64,000 nt of DNA from Selaginella moellendorffii (lineage: Eukaryota > Streptophyta > Lycopodiopsida > Selaginellales > Selaginellaceae): the NCBI RefSeq assembly GCF_000143415.4, contig NW_003314355.1, positions 592,092 to 656,091 of the forward strand, given 5' to 3'. The position numbers were made by a program, and so were the translations under genes. The notes under the pieces are model-generated. The model was not told where the DNA came from, ran no database searches, and was given only the letters and a program-made list of their open reading frames with translations. Shown here piece after piece: positions 9,206-21,570 of this stretch; within the stretch, counting starts at the first letter, position 1; every line of letters begins with the position of its first letter.

Positions 9206-12200
9206 ATGCCGGCCTCCAACGGCGGCATCGAGATCGATGGCGATGGCGATGCCTTCTCCGCCGCGGATCAGCCCACGAATTCCAATGTCCAGGTGATTGT
9301 CCGGGTGAGGCCGCCGAATCAGCGGGAGCACGAGCAGGGCTACAAGAAGGCTGCTGCCGTCGATGCCGCAGCTCAGACGCTCACTCTCAGTGTCACGCCA
9401 TTTGCCAGATCCTTCAAGTTTGATTATGTTGCCGATGAGGACGTTGGCCAGGTTTTTGATTGATTTTTCTCAAGTGATTCAGCTCATACTGTAAATCCCT
9501 TCTACAGGAAGACATGTTCCAAAGAGTGGGGAAGCCCATCACGGATGCTTGCTTGCAAGGATACCATTGCTGTCTCATTGCTTACGGTAGGAGTTTACTC
9601 TAAAAGTCTCGGATTCATGTATAGCTTTGACATGCAATGGTTTTTCAGGACAAACTGGTGCTGGAAAGACCTTCACAATGGAAGGTAGCTTTGAACTTTT
9701 CTTTTGCTTTGTTTTTGGCTAGTGGATTTCTCACCCGAACTTCCATCGCTCAAGGGCAGGTCTCAGTGTCACGGAGGATCAGGCCCAAGCGTATGAAATG
9801 CGTGGCCTGATTCCTCGCATTTTGGACTACATGTTCCAGAGAATGGGAGAGGAGAAAAAGGAGGTTGTATATTCCATTGGCAACCAGTTTTTTTTTTTTC
9901 ACTCTTGTGCTGTTTTTTCTTCAGCGGCAGAAGGATGTTGAATATGGCATCAAGTGCTCGTATCTTCAGGTTAGTAAACTGCTTCACCACCATTCCTTAT
10001 TCAGCTTTCGTGCAGATATATAACGAGCAAGTGCAAGATCTTCTAGATCCCGACTCCGCTCATTTAAGTATCCTTTTTGTTGTCTTGCATTTGCTTGCTG
10101 TTCCTTAAAGCCTTTCAGATATCCGCGAGGATACAAAGAATGGAATGTATGTGGATGGTCTCCAGGAAGTGGTCGTGCCATCTGCAGAAGCTACTTATGG
10201 AGTTTTTCGGCGTGGATCTCAAAACCGGCACGTCGGGATGACTGCTATGAACATTGAAAGCAGTAGGTCACATAGCGTGTTTACTTTAGTGGTCGAGTCT
10301 CAGGTACGCTTTAAACTGCTAGCTTGGTTTCTCTTATGCTCATTGTGTTCTTTGTGGTAGCGTGTTGTTGGTGGAGTGATGAACAGAAAGACATCGAGAT
10401 TTTATCTTGTTGACTTAGCAGGATCTGAGCGTCAGAAGTACAGCGAGACTATTGGGATTCGACTCAAAGAAGCTGGGAGTATAAATAAATCGTTGTCCGC
10501 ACTTGGAAACGTTATAAAGGTAAGCAAACATAAGCAGCAGATGTTTAGCAAAACGTAAAAGTGGTTTCAATTGTTTGCAGGCGCTTGTGGACATATCAGA
10601 AGGCAAAGTAAGGCACGTTCCTTACCGAGACTCGAAGCTAACATTCCTGCTGAAGGTTTGTGTTCAGTCGTTTGAATTAGGAATTTTACTCGTGTGCGGA
10701 CCAGGACGCTTTGGGTGGAAATTCGAAGTGTACGCTAATAGCGAATGTGAGTCCAGCCGATAAGAATGGGGAGGAAACGCTTTCCACTCTTAAATTTGCT
10801 CAAAGAGCGAAGTTGATGAGAAACGCTGCCGTTGTTAACGAGGACATGCTTGGTAATCCAGCTATTATGGGCGAGGAAATAAAGAGACTTAGACTCGAGA
10901 TTGCAACACTGCGAGGTAGAGCTATATTGTGTCTTGTATAGCATTGTTTCTGATATAGCTTGAGTAAAATGTGTTCAGCAAATATTGGAGCTCCATCGCT
11001 GATTTCGATACCAACTGTGGCGGCAGAGGCACTCCCAGGTATCCCCTTGTTTTTCATCTCATTCTTTATTGGTATTGATAATTTTGTTTGATTTTTAGAA
11101 AGCGAGCGAATCAGCCGCTTGGAACATATATTATCTGAATCTACAAAGCAGTCTCTAGCCGCTGAAAGGAAATCAGCTCTAGAGCTGCACGAACTCGCCA
11201 CGAAGTACGAGGCTGCACAAGCGGTTTGTGAGCGACTGGAAACAGCTTTACAGGTAAGGGTGAACGCTCTATAATTTGCATAGCATTAACAAATGTTTGC
11301 AGTCGCAAAAAATGATAACGAGGTTGCGTGAATGTGCTATCAAAAGAGTTGAGGGTGGCCGTCCAGCTACTGATGGTGACGATGGAACTTCCGAAATGAA
11401 AGAAGAGATTGAACAGTTACGCAAACAAGTAGAGCATCATCCAGACGTTGTGAGGTTTAAGATGGAACTCGATCTCTGTAAAGGTTCGTGTGTTTTCACT
11501 AATTGATTATGCCAAAGGAATGATCCTAACGCGAGTTGGAAGTTGTGCAGCCAAACTCGAGGAATACGAGCACAAGGACAAAGGCGAGGAGCATGTTGCT
11601 CAACTTGAAAACTACAGCCAGACGCTAAAGCTTGAATTGCAAGACACTTTAGAAGAAAAGGCTAAGCTTGATGAAGCTATGGCTGCCATGAAAGCTGAGA
11701 ATGAGTCAGCAAGAGCTCAAGTACTAGTAGCCGAAGAGCAGGTATTGTTTGTTCTTTTTGCAAACGGCTTGAGAATGTTATCGTCGTTACTTGCAGTTTT
11801 TGAAGCTGCAAGAGGCAGCAGAAAAATGTAAGAAGGAAGCTACGGAGGCGATACAAAAGCAAGAGAAGACGGACGAAAGGCTACGTGAAGCAATACAAGA
11901 ACAGGACCGGGTGAGAAACTACAAAAGTTTGTTGCGCTCGTTTGTAGCTGATCGTGACGTTCAGGTTTGGCGAATGTGCAACCTTGCAGAAGCACAAGCA
12001 ACAGAACTCGCTCTTGAGCTTGCCAAAGAAAAGTCTGACGCATCAAAGGCGCTACAGAAAGAAAAGGTTCCGTACTGGATACTTGCCAGTGTTGCCTTTT
12101 GACGTGTTCCTCGTGACACAGGAGATTTTAAATTCCATGGTGCAAGTCATCAGTGGGGAGCGAGATGAGGTATTTTTCTTTTTCTTTTTTGTTTCCTGTT

Positions 12201-12338
12201 ATTCTCATCGCCTCTAACATGCAGGCAGCAAGAACATCGAGTGAACTGGCAACGAAACTAGATATTGCCCTCGCTGCAAATGCTCTTTTAGAGTCTCGCA
12301 TCAGAGATTTGGAGGGAAGGCTGGTTGAAAAGGTGTGA
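9206..12338 (+). CDS. Kinesin-12-like (KIF15/POK-related) motor protein, short form
   Basis: Eighteen exons with GT-AG borders keep frame: 9206-9451, 9508-9586, 9649-9684, 9760-9863, 9925-9969, 10016-10067, 10119-10303, 10361-10519, 10581-10655, 10705-10915, 10979-11038, 11099-11253, 11303-11483, 11551-11741, 11797-11910, 11965-12066, 12122-12169, then 12225 to a stop at 12338. The product is 718 residues. The motor domain starts at about residue 28 ([11 protein letters not shown]). It has the P-loop GQTGAGKT (109-116), switch I SSRSH, switch II DLAGSE and the neck-side signature [17 protein letters not shown], typical of kinesin-12. The rest is coiled coil. Kinesin-12 motors act on spindle and phragmoplast microtubules. 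Plant POK proteins are much longer, so this one is short. An alternative last exon (12577-12606) would add eight different residues. Confidence 0.87.
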
Positions 12339-12568
12339 TCATTTTCTTTTTCTCCCTTTCTTCTCATTTCTTTTTCGGGATTTGACACTGCACGTTGATT
12401 CCTTTTTTTAACATGTGTGCCCGTGCCAGAGAAGAGAGAGCATAAGTTGAGATCTGTACACATGTGCTTTTTGTTGGTATTGTGGGTATCAAAATTTTAA
12501 CCAACCGGTGAGCTGCCGTCGTTTCTTTACTGTCTACGGAGCTCATGAGAGACACTTGTGTGTTTTCT

Positions 12569-13871
12569 TTATTCAGGTAACAGGAAGTGATCCAGCGCTC
12601 CCATGAAAAGCTTGGCTTTTACTTGTAGATACTCGTTCCAAGTGAGGCAGCGGTAGAGAGGTTTGCTGGGATGGATGGGGCAAATGGAAACCGTGGGAGG
12701 CGGGGTGAAGAAGTAAACCAGCGAGAGACGTTCGAAGCGTTCGTTAACGAGAGCTCTGTGCAAGGCACTATGGAAGACGTTGTTGCTCATCAACTGTAGA
12801 AAGGCAAGGCAAGGCAAAGCACTGTCAGAGGCTGGAAAAACTGGATGAGATTCCAGGATACCTGAAGCATGTCACCGACTTGGATGACAAAGGCACCGGG
12901 AACAGGCTTGATGGCGATCCACTTGTCACCTCTTTTCACTTGCAAGCCTCCGACGCTGCCTTGGTGCATGATGGTGAGGCAGCTGGAATCGGTGTGGGAC
13001 GCGAGACCCATTGCTTCCGAGGGGCTGGGACAGGGGGGATAGAAGTTCATGTGGATCATCCCCCAGAAGTTCCGGATATGTTGGTGAATTCGCTCCTCGC
13101 TTGCTTCCAGGCCGTGGAGGATGAGGTCGGTGATGAGCAGGGCCAGGCCGCGCATCGCCTTATCGTACTCTTCAAACGACTTGCTGCCAAGGACAGAGAC
13201 AAAAACCGTGAGAGCATGAAAAAGACAACGTCGTTTGTTGGTATGCGAAAGGTAAGAGCAGAATGGAAGTCTGTTCTTTGTTAACTTCCTTGTTCTTACC
13301 AGAAATCTTGCTCGCTGTGGACGCAGAGCTTGCGGGCGTATGCCTCGAAATTGTTGTGCGGAGAGCCCATCATGGTGAAGGCCTCGGACCACATTAGCCG
13401 GTTGAAGAAGGAGGCCATTCTGGTGGCGCCGTAGCCGAAGAGAGTCCCGGGTGGTCTCTCGGCCCGGAGCTTGTCCGACTCGGGGAGAGCAAACAAGTCG
13501 AGGCTCGTCCTCCGCGCTCGCTCCACAACTTGGTCAGGCACGCCGTGATTCACCACCTGGAACGCTCCCCACTCGCGGCAGGCGGATCTCATCTCCTCGC
13601 ATATCTCCTTGCGCCTCTCATCGGATCGATCCAGCTCCGCCAGGTTGATCACAGGCACCACCACCTCGTCCTCCAGCTCCGCCGGATCATCCTCCGCTGC
13701 TGCCGTCTCGCTCGAGCTCCAGCGATAAGCTTCCGGGAGCTGCTGCCCTCTCTCGAGCATCTTGCTGAGGCTTCCTACATTCGACACTGATCGCAGGAGC
13801 TGGGCTCCGCAGGAAGAAGGCGTGGGAGACTGGGAGAGCCCCGATGGGAGCCGTGTTGTTCCTAGCATCAT
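12569..13871 (-). CDS. 2-oxoglutarate dioxygenase, gibberellin 3-oxidase-like
   Basis: Three exons on the minus strand, 13300-13871, 12862-13183 and 12569-12793, give 372 residues in frame. Iron ligands are His254 and Asp256 (ASHTDSS) and His310 (ALHRAL); the 2-oxoglutarate-binding pair is Arg320/Ser322 (RLS). MASFFNRLMWSEAFTMMGSP, DFCKSFEEY and LYRCLTWNEYLQVKAK match the conserved blocks of plant GA3ox as I remember them better than GA20ox or GA2ox. GA3ox turns GA9/GA20 into bioactive GA4/GA1 in the cytosol. An in-frame second Met follows directly after the first. It converges on the kinesin gene; the stop codons are 230 bp apart, or overlapping if the alternative kinesin exon is used. Substrate assignment is inference, and other DOXC-class dioxygenases remain possible. 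Confidence 0.85.
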
Positions 13872-14340
13872 CTATCTCCAAGGTAGACTATATAAAAACC
13901 AAAGTATTAGGAGTTATGAAGTTAAGGAGGAGTTCGCTCTTTGCCTCTCAAGGCAGGCACATAGCCTAGGCAGGGGAAATACATATACACTCTTTAAATT
14001 TCTTTGCTCTCTACTCACACCCTCCACCATTCCACCATTGTAGTGCTTGAGGCCAAAGTAAATAGCAGTGGGGTGAGTGATGGGCAGGGCTGGCACAGGG
14101 CAGCTGAGTGGGGAGCCCCACAAATTGCATTGGGTCACAGAAGCAGCAAGAGACAAAGGTGGTGACATATGGAATGAGTAATAAGCCAGTGGTATTAGCC
14201 AAGGCCTGGAACGACAGCTTGTCCCCTACCATGTCAATTAGTGCCCGATCTCCGTCTGATGCAATGGACAGCAGTCCGAAAATCGTCCACTTCCTCCCTA
14301 GGAATCCTTCCCCATCAAGATCCCAAAACTTTTTCTCTAT
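13872..14340. other. Intergenic, 5' flank of the dioxygenase gene
   Basis: No gene or repeat is recognised. A TATATAA string at about 13889 is too close to the ATG to act as its TATA box. Confidence 0.4.
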
Positions 14341-14344
14341 TTCT

Positions 14345-17300
14345 AACATTGTATATTCAATTAATGTGAGTGCATGGAATATGGTAAGGGAATATAGAAA
14401 ATGTGCTTAATTAACCCAAAAACCATTGTAGCCATACATTTGAACCTCATAACATCCCCTCCAAAATGATAGAATACCATTCTTTTATGGATAAGAGGAA
14501 CATTAGGAGGAGGTATAGGTGAATCTGTAAGTGGTGTTAGTTGTTTCTAATCCTTTTGTATGAAGTGTTTTAGTTATTGCATATATATAATTTCTAGAGG
14601 ATTAGCATATTGGATGTTATGCCAAATCTTATAAACTTGTGGTCCAATTTATTGTAACACTTAATATAGTCCTTTTTATTGAATAATAGGCCCTTTAAAT
14701 AAACCATATACCTTAAAATTGGGAAAATAAACTATCCATTTTGTACTTTACAAATGAACAATGATAGGGGTTATAATGCCATTGTTGTCCCACTTGTATG
14801 TGGCCTAGGTGTTCAGCAAATTCTGCTCAGACAAGTGGAAGGATGCTTGTCAAAAACTAATCCCAAAACCCAACATTAGAAACTTATGGCAATCACAAAG
14901 GTAAACTCAATTCTATCAATAGCATTGAATCATGTATAATAATAGAACTTTACACCCCTATGACATATGCATACTAAAGAGATAACAAATAATCATCTCA
15001 ATTTAAATGTTAAAAGTTCATACTTTGCAATCATCCATTTGAAGGTCCGAATGAGCTATTCCACCAAACCATCTAACTGTGGATAATAAACACTTGTGAA
15101 AGTGTGGTACATCCCCAATTAAAACATCAAAACGTGAAAAGCCTCAGCCATAAATATGGGATAATTATCCAAAAGAATCCATTTTAAATAGGAATGTTGG
15201 AACATCACTCAATTAAGGAGGAACTAACTAATAGCAGTGGCAAATGCACTAGTAAGAATGTTAACTTCCACCCAATGAGTCAAGTAGTCAGAAACAATAT
15301 TGATATATTCATTACCAATAATAAACAAACTCAAACGGATGGGAAATTGTAATTAACTCCAACCATCTTTTCGTAATATGAGAGGGAGTATTATGAGCTT
15401 AGTACCAAACACAGCTATACACATATTGGATAATATCACATCGCATCTCTAGCCAATAAAAAACCTATACAACTTCTTAGTCATACAACAATGTTCCATA
15501 TACCCACTTAAAATAGAAGAATTATGGTAGTCATGGAGAAAGCATAGAATAAAGATCGAAGACACCATTAGCCGTAAATGATCATCAAAATCCATCCCCA
15601 CAAAATAAAAAAGACCATTCTCAAGGCAATATTGAGAATGTAAATGCCAAGAGGGCAAATAGTCAACAAGTGATGCAGGATTCTCAAATCTATTGCAAAG
15701 CCTTCAATCTATAACTCAATCTTTTAGGCCTCGTGAACTTCATCAAAAGAATGTAAATCTTGTTCTACACCTTGTGGACACTAAACATCAAATATAGCAA
15801 CCATTGATGGCATGGAATCTTTATTTAAAAAATTCATATATGCAGGAGTAACAAACTCATTAGAAATATGATAAAAGAGTGAAAAAGGAAGAGGAGCTCG
15901 AGAAAGGGCATCAGCATTAACTATAGGACTCCCTAACTGATGAATAACATCAAAATCATATATTTAAAGCTTCAAAACCCATTGAGTAATATGACTAACC
16001 AAGTTTTTCTGCTTCAATAATGAAGTAACTATAGTATGATCACCTTTTAGTAACGTTTGAGAACCATGTAGATATGCATGAAATTTTTCAAAATCCTAAA
16101 CTGCTACTAAACACTCCTTCTTTGTAGTGGAGTAGTTCACCTCTGCTAGTTATAATGTATGATTAATATATGCAATAGAATGGTGCTAACTAAGCACACT
16201 CGGGCTCTCTTGCATTAATACACCTCCAAGATCAATATCAGAAATATTCATATGCAAAATGAAAGGTCAAGTGTAATTAGGATATATTAAAATTGAAAGA
16301 GTTGTCAATATCTCTTTGAGATCCACAAATATCCGCTCGCAGTCTGCAGACCAAATGAAAGATAATGTTAATGACTTCAACAACACTTGTAACAGTGCAC
16401 TGCAATCAGAAAAATGATCAACAAAATGACCAAGATATTGCACTTTGCCCAAGAAGTGCTACACATCATTCACACACTTCAGTGTAAGAAACTTTAGAAT
16501 AGCAACAAGTTTTTCAGCATCAACTTGCAAACCTTTGATAAATATGGTATCCAAGATAAGTCATATCTTTAGATCCAAACACACACTTTGACTGCTTTAC
16601 CTTTAAACCAACTTCCCGAAGTTGATTCAACACCTTAGGAACATCATGGACGTATTCCTCCCATGTGCCCTTTGAGTGGATTAAGACATCTTTGATAAAG
16701 TAAAAATCATCTCTGGTATATCACAGAGAACTTTATCCATCATTTGTTAGAAAGTTGCTAAAGCATTTATCAAATGAAACGGCATCACCAAGAACTTATA
16801 CAAACCAAACAATGTACAAAAAACAATCTTAGGAATATCGTCTTCGGCCATCAGTACTTGCCAATAACCAAAAGTAAGATTTAACTTAGTGAACCAATGA
16901 CTTTTCCTTAGACGATCAAAAAGATCAACAGTATGAGGAAAAGAGTACATATCTGGGATTGTCACTTCGTTTAATAGATGATAATCAATATAGAAATAAA
17001 AACTCCTATTAAGCTTCATCACAAGATGAAGTTCATAAGCATAAGAACTTTGCAACTTTCAAATAACACCCTTTTCCAACATCTCCTTAATATTTGCATA
17101 TAAAATTTTGATCTTTTTGGGTGACTGATGACGAACAAAAACTTTGATTAGACGAGTATCCCCAATTGAAATAAGATGACGTATTGGAATTTTAGCCCCA
17201 AACGATGTCAAATTCAAAGAGATCGGCATACTCCTTCATGAACTAGTCAACCGTTACAATATAAAAACCATTGAAGGGATCAGAAAAGAGAAAAGAGGAA

Positions 17301-17790
17301 CAAAATGGAAACATATAAAAAAGTAATGGAGAGATAAAAGTGATGGAAGTAAAGGTAAAAGTAAAAGGATAAAAAAAAAACAGAAGTGAGAGGAATGGAA
17401 GAGATATAAAGAAATATGAAATAAAGGGGAAAAGCCTCAAACTCACACTTGGTATAATTGCGCCACAACCAATCCATACCACAGATGAGGTCGAAAGCTT
17501 GACTTATCACTACCCATAATGATTGCAACTCAAACTTGAGACTACCTATCCACACAACCAGGCCCGCCTCATCATACATATGTACAGCTGTTGCCATAAA
17601 GAATGAAAATTGGCACTGCTACACAATGTAAATATAGATGGTAATATGTGGCAACAAGCCAAGCAATAGAAGATAAACTCAAGCCTATATCAACCAATAC
17701 AGAAAAAAGAATAGAAGACCTCTTATTATAAAAACAAGCTTGGAAAGTAGATACTGGATGAACTAGTGCCAAGTGAACCCCTTGAAACAC
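14345..17790 (-). mobile_element. Degenerate Ty3/gypsy retrotransposon, family 1, copy a
   Basis: Read on the minus strand, decayed gypsy pol domains follow each other in canonical order: a protease-like segment (about 17800-17500), reverse transcriptase (17055-16747, with LNEVTIPDMYSFPHTVDLFD and [15 protein letters not shown]), RNase H (about 16450-15900) and the zinc-binding part of integrase (15658-15449, HDYH...CC). Many stops interrupt every frame and the region is AT-rich. At the low end, AATGTGAGTGCATGGAATAT (14353-14372) recurs in similar form near 30783 and 59302 and looks like an LTR edge. The high end stops abruptly at about 17790, where sequence of a different element starts. Confidence 0.8.
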
Positions 17791-18616
17791 CATGGGAAAC
17801 ACTATGGCCTAACGGCCCAATATGAGTACCTCTACCCCCCCCCTTCCATCCCAAAGGGAAGGCCCAAGCCCCTAGGAAGGGTGACGAGTAATGAGCTGCA
17901 AGGTATTTAAGTGGGGCACCATTCTACATGAGTCGGGAGCATTGCAGTCGGTTTCCCTTCCAGGAGTGAGAGCTGCTCTTGAGCACTTCCTTGGGTGGCC
18001 CCTCCGGCACCACCCAAGTCCATGCTCACTCCCACCCAAGGCCCCTCGGCCTCAATCTCAACCTCAAGTCAATTTGGAAGCACATTTGAAGAGTTCCTTC
18101 AAGATTGGTTCCTGGACCTCATTATCCCTACTATACTTTTGGAACCCCCAGTAGCCCCCCCCTTAGGAGACATGCTTTGGGCTTTCACCCCATGACCTAT
18201 ATTAGTATTTGAACTTTGTCTCAAACTTGATCTTGGACTCGGACTCAGTCTTGGACTTGATCTCGTACTCAACTTCGGACTCAGTCTTGGACTCCATCTC
18301 AAACTCCATCTTGGACCCGACCTCAGACTCCATCTCGGACTTGATCTCGAACTTAGTCTCGGACCCATTCTCAGATTTTGGACTCGGTCTTGAACTCAGT
18401 CTCAAACATGGTCTTGAACTCAATCTTGGACTCGATCTCAAACTCAGTCTTGAATTTGGTCTTGGACTCGATCTCGAACTCGGTCTCAAACTCAGTCTTA
18501 GAGTTAGTCTTGGACTCGATCTTAGACTCAATCTCATCCAATGAATTCTTTATCATTTCGGTTATGCACTCGGGGATTTTTTAGCCTTCAACACCTCGGG
18601 GAGTTGGTTCCTTACA
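17791..18616 (-). repeat. Truncated 3' LTR of the family 2 chromovirus
   Basis: This is the inverted counterpart of 24655 to about 25390. Shared landmarks in order are TGTAAGGAACCAACTCCCC at the start, an acidic-type minisatellite (about 18208-18540), GGGGTGAAAGCCCAA, TTCCAAAAGTATAGTAGGGAT, and a segment beginning GCTCCCGACTCATGTAGA. The last quarter of the LTR is missing at the junction with family 1. Confidence 0.75.
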
Positions 18617-19054
18617 ACTCCACCACCCATAGAAGAAGTTCGATACCCACATCAAACGCCTATTATTAATCCTACAACTTGTTGACCATGTCTTCGGGGG
18701 CATCCCCCACTTAGCGGTGTGCCTAAGTTAGCCTCCCTGACCAAAAGCCCATGACAACGGAATATAAGTGTCCTTATACCCCTCCCCTCACCTCGCCTTA
18801 GTATGGGGTTAGGACTTGAACCCAACCTTGCTTTACTAGAGGGTTGGGACTTGAACCCAACCTCTATAGAGTACGTTTACGGGTTTGATATCCTCGCAGG
18901 GAGTCGGGTGTAGTTCCCTACGCCTGGTTAACCTAGTTAACCCATGCTAATTAGCTTACCTTCAGCGTGCCTTCAGGTCCCAACATACGCCATTGCTCAA
19001 TTTTTTAAAATAGATTCTTTAATTGAATTTTGCATAAGTACATAGAGTTTTATC

Positions 19055-19544
19055 TTGCAAAAATTCCTCCACTAGATCCCGTATGTTCGCTAGGTTCTCC
19101 TTTGGTTCCTATGTTGCTTCGTAGTGCGGAAATCCTTTCCACTTCACATGGAACTCCCTCACCTTGTGTCCTTGTCGCTTGCTTTTGTGCACATTAAGGA
19201 TGGCTTCGACTTTGTATTTCTCTTCCCCTTTGATAACCTCAAGTAAAGGTCTTACTTGGTCCTTTCAAAGTGGATCCTCAAAGTATGCCTTAAATAAGCT
19301 TATATGGAACATAGGGTGCATTTTCCCCATCTCTCGAAGAAGTCAGATGTAGTAAGCCACCCTACCAATTCATGCCTCAATCTCGTAAGGCCCCGTGAAC
19401 CTGCTTAAGGAACTCAAGATTAATTCATTTCTAGGAATACATGCATTTTACCTTTAAGTCAACTTTCGGCTAATCCCACTTGGTAGGCTCAGGTTCTTGG
19501 TGTTCAGCCACACCTTCTCCCCAGGTTGGAACTCTATATCCCAG
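19055..19544 (-). pseudogene. Chromovirus integrase C-terminus and chromodomain (dead)
   Basis: The minus-strand translation holds EFQPGEKVWLNTKNLSLPSG, then MHPMFHISLFKAYFEDPL, then a chromodomain (about 19222-19055: KYKVEAILNVHKSKRQGHK, then EFHVKWKGFPHYEAT, then EPKENLANIRDLVEEFL). Such tails steer chromovirus integration toward particular chromatin. The Trp normally found in EATWEP is a TAG stop, and a second stop follows FEDPL, so it cannot be expressed intact. Confidence 0.8.
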
Positions 19545-21570
19545 TGTGAGACACAAATCCCTAAGCCCTAAAGTGGAGCCGAAAGGGCACCACAGGGTGG
19601 TGACCAAAATGAAAGCCAAACAAGCGTAACACATTTAGACTAAAAGCTCCGACTTGAAAGGTCGAGAGCGGGAGTGGAACTCCCAACAAATTGCTCAAGG
19701 AACAAGCACGAAGTGAGCAATAAGTGAGGCTCTAGAAAAGGGACACAAGAGGACCAACACATGACACGTGGAAGTGTTTGAGATGGACCTGAGATGGAGT
19801 TCGAGATGGACTCGAGATGGACCCGAGATGGACCCGAGATGGAGTCTGAGATGGAGTCTGAGATGGAGTCCGAGATGGACCTGAGATGGAGTCCGAGATG
19901 AAGTCTGAGATGGACCCGAGATGGAGTCCGAGATGGACCCGAGATGGAGTCCGAGATGGACCCGAGATGGAGTCTGAGATGGACCCGAGATGGAGTCCGA
20001 GATGGACTTGAGATGGAGTCCGAGATGGAGTCCAAGATGGACCTGAGATGGAATCTAAGATTGACCCAAGATGGAGTCCGAGATGGACCTGAGATGGAGT
20101 CCGAAATGGACTCAAGATGGAGTCCGAGATGGAGTCCAAGATGGACCTGAGATGGACCCAAGATGGAGTCTGAGATGGAGTCCAAGATGGAGTTCGAGAT
20201 GGACTTGAGATGGAGTCCGAGATGGAGTCTGAGATGGACCCGAGATGGAGTCCAAAATGGAGTCTAAGATGGACCCGAGATGGAGTCTGAGATGGACCTG
20301 AGATGGAGTCCGAGATGGAATCTGAGATGGACCTGAGATAGAGTTTGAGATGGACCCGAGATGGAGTCTGAGATGGACTCGAGATGGAGTTCGAGATGGA
20401 CTCGAGATGGAGTCTAAGATGGACCCGAGATGGAGTCTAAGATGGACCCGAGATGGAGTCCGAGATGGAACCAAGACCGAGACCGAGACTGAGACCGAGA
20501 TCACCGAGATCGAGACCGAGACCAAGTCCGAGTCTAAGGCCGAGACTGAGACCAAGTCCGAGTCCGAATACTAATGCAGGCTGTTGAGTGAAAGCCCAAA
20601 GCGATCGTCCCCCCGGGGGGGGGGGCAAAGAAGGCTTCCAAAAGTATAATAGGGAGAGTGTGGGGGTTGGATCCCAGTGGAGCCAATTTGGCTAGAAAGG
20701 CCATACTCAGTTGTTGGGTGATGAAATAACCATTGAGAAGTCCAAGGCTAGAGTGAATACGGACTGACAAACGAGGTAGCTTGGTGGAGTGTTCAAGAGC
20801 CGGCTCTAGTTCCCTCGGGAGATCGAATGGTCGATGTTCCCAATCCAAGTATGGGTGACACTACCTATTTGGATACCTGGCGTGGCTCAACGGAACCTTG
20901 CTTTAAGCCCATGGCTAGGGCACACAAAGGTGGAAGGCAGGGAGAGTACCCACAAGGCTCGCGTAAGGCCACAATGTTCCGAGATGTTGTCCCAAAGTCC
21001 CAGACTGTGAAAAGGAAGAGGAGCAATCCTTTGGTGTAGAGACCAAGGATATAGTCATATGAGGAGGAAATCCCAGAGGACCATGGGACTTAGTGGTCAG
21101 GCCTGTGGGCCTTGATCCAATGGCAGTGTTGGTGAATATGGCCATGGATAGAAAGGGACTTGGTGGGGACTGGAAAGAGGATGTTAGGGAAGGGTATTCC
21201 CCATGCCTGCGGGCATCCTAAAGATGCTAAAAAGTGGATCTGGGATGATCACTCATGGATGGATAGCCTAGTTTTTGAGAGACAGGACTATGATGCAGAT
21301 GGTGTTAAACCACCGGTGTGACCAAGGTGAAGGGGCATGGCCTTAGCGTAATAGGCTGATATGTTAGTGGTACCTTGGGGTGTCGGTCATAGGATCAGAC
21401 ATATGGAGCACTTGGACCAAATGCAAAGGTTGAGTTGCGGGGATGCCGTTCTTAGGGCTAGCAATCCCAAGTTCGGAATAGGACTTCTGGAGGCTGTAAG
21501 TGAGACTCCTCCAAGTGGTTGGAGGTGTGGTTAAGTGAATAAAGTAGAATGAAAAAATTAGTCACTTACA
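19545..21570 (+). mobile_element. Probable solo LTR (about 2.0 kb) inserted in the chromovirus integrase
   Basis: The integrase reading on the minus strand breaks exactly here: NQKHRV ends at 21571 and DIEFQPGEKVW resumes at 19544. The inserted piece starts TGTGAG and ends CTTACA, as LTRs do. Inside it carries the same minisatellite, GAAAGCCCAAA and TTCCAAAAGTATA landmarks seen in the LTR at 24655. No coding domains are present. Flanking pentamers CCCAG and CTCGA are not a clean target duplication, so the exact edges are uncertain. Confidence 0.6.
19777..20573. repeat. Minisatellite, 12-bp units built on GAGATGGAGTCC / GAGATGGACCCG
   Basis: About 55 imperfect 12-bp units in tandem, passing at the right end into hexamers of the GAGACC/GAGTCC type. 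Because the unit length is a multiple of three and holds no stop in most phases, long open frames appear on both strands (EMESEMDP-like on plus, SISDSISGP-like on minus). These are repeat artefacts, not genes. Confidence 0.9.

Noticed and set aside
18202-18584. Open frames rich in Ser/Leu/Asp or Lys/Glu/Ser
   Set aside because: Same repeat class inside an inverted LTR.
18800-18870. Two GGGTTCAAGTCCCAACC-like strings resembling tRNA T arms
   Set aside because: There is no A box or acceptor stem nearby, and they lie within retrotransposon sequence; probably a chance hairpin.
19640-20574. Several long open frames on both strands (Ser/Ile/Gly/Pro-rich or Glu/Met/Arg-rich)
   Set aside because: They are translations of a 12-bp tandem repeat that lacks stops in most phases; no start context, domain or splice structure supports a gene.
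20612-20626. A C run followed by a long G run as a functional G-quadruplex
   Set aside because: A single homopolymer inside a decayed LTR; length may be a sequencing artefact.
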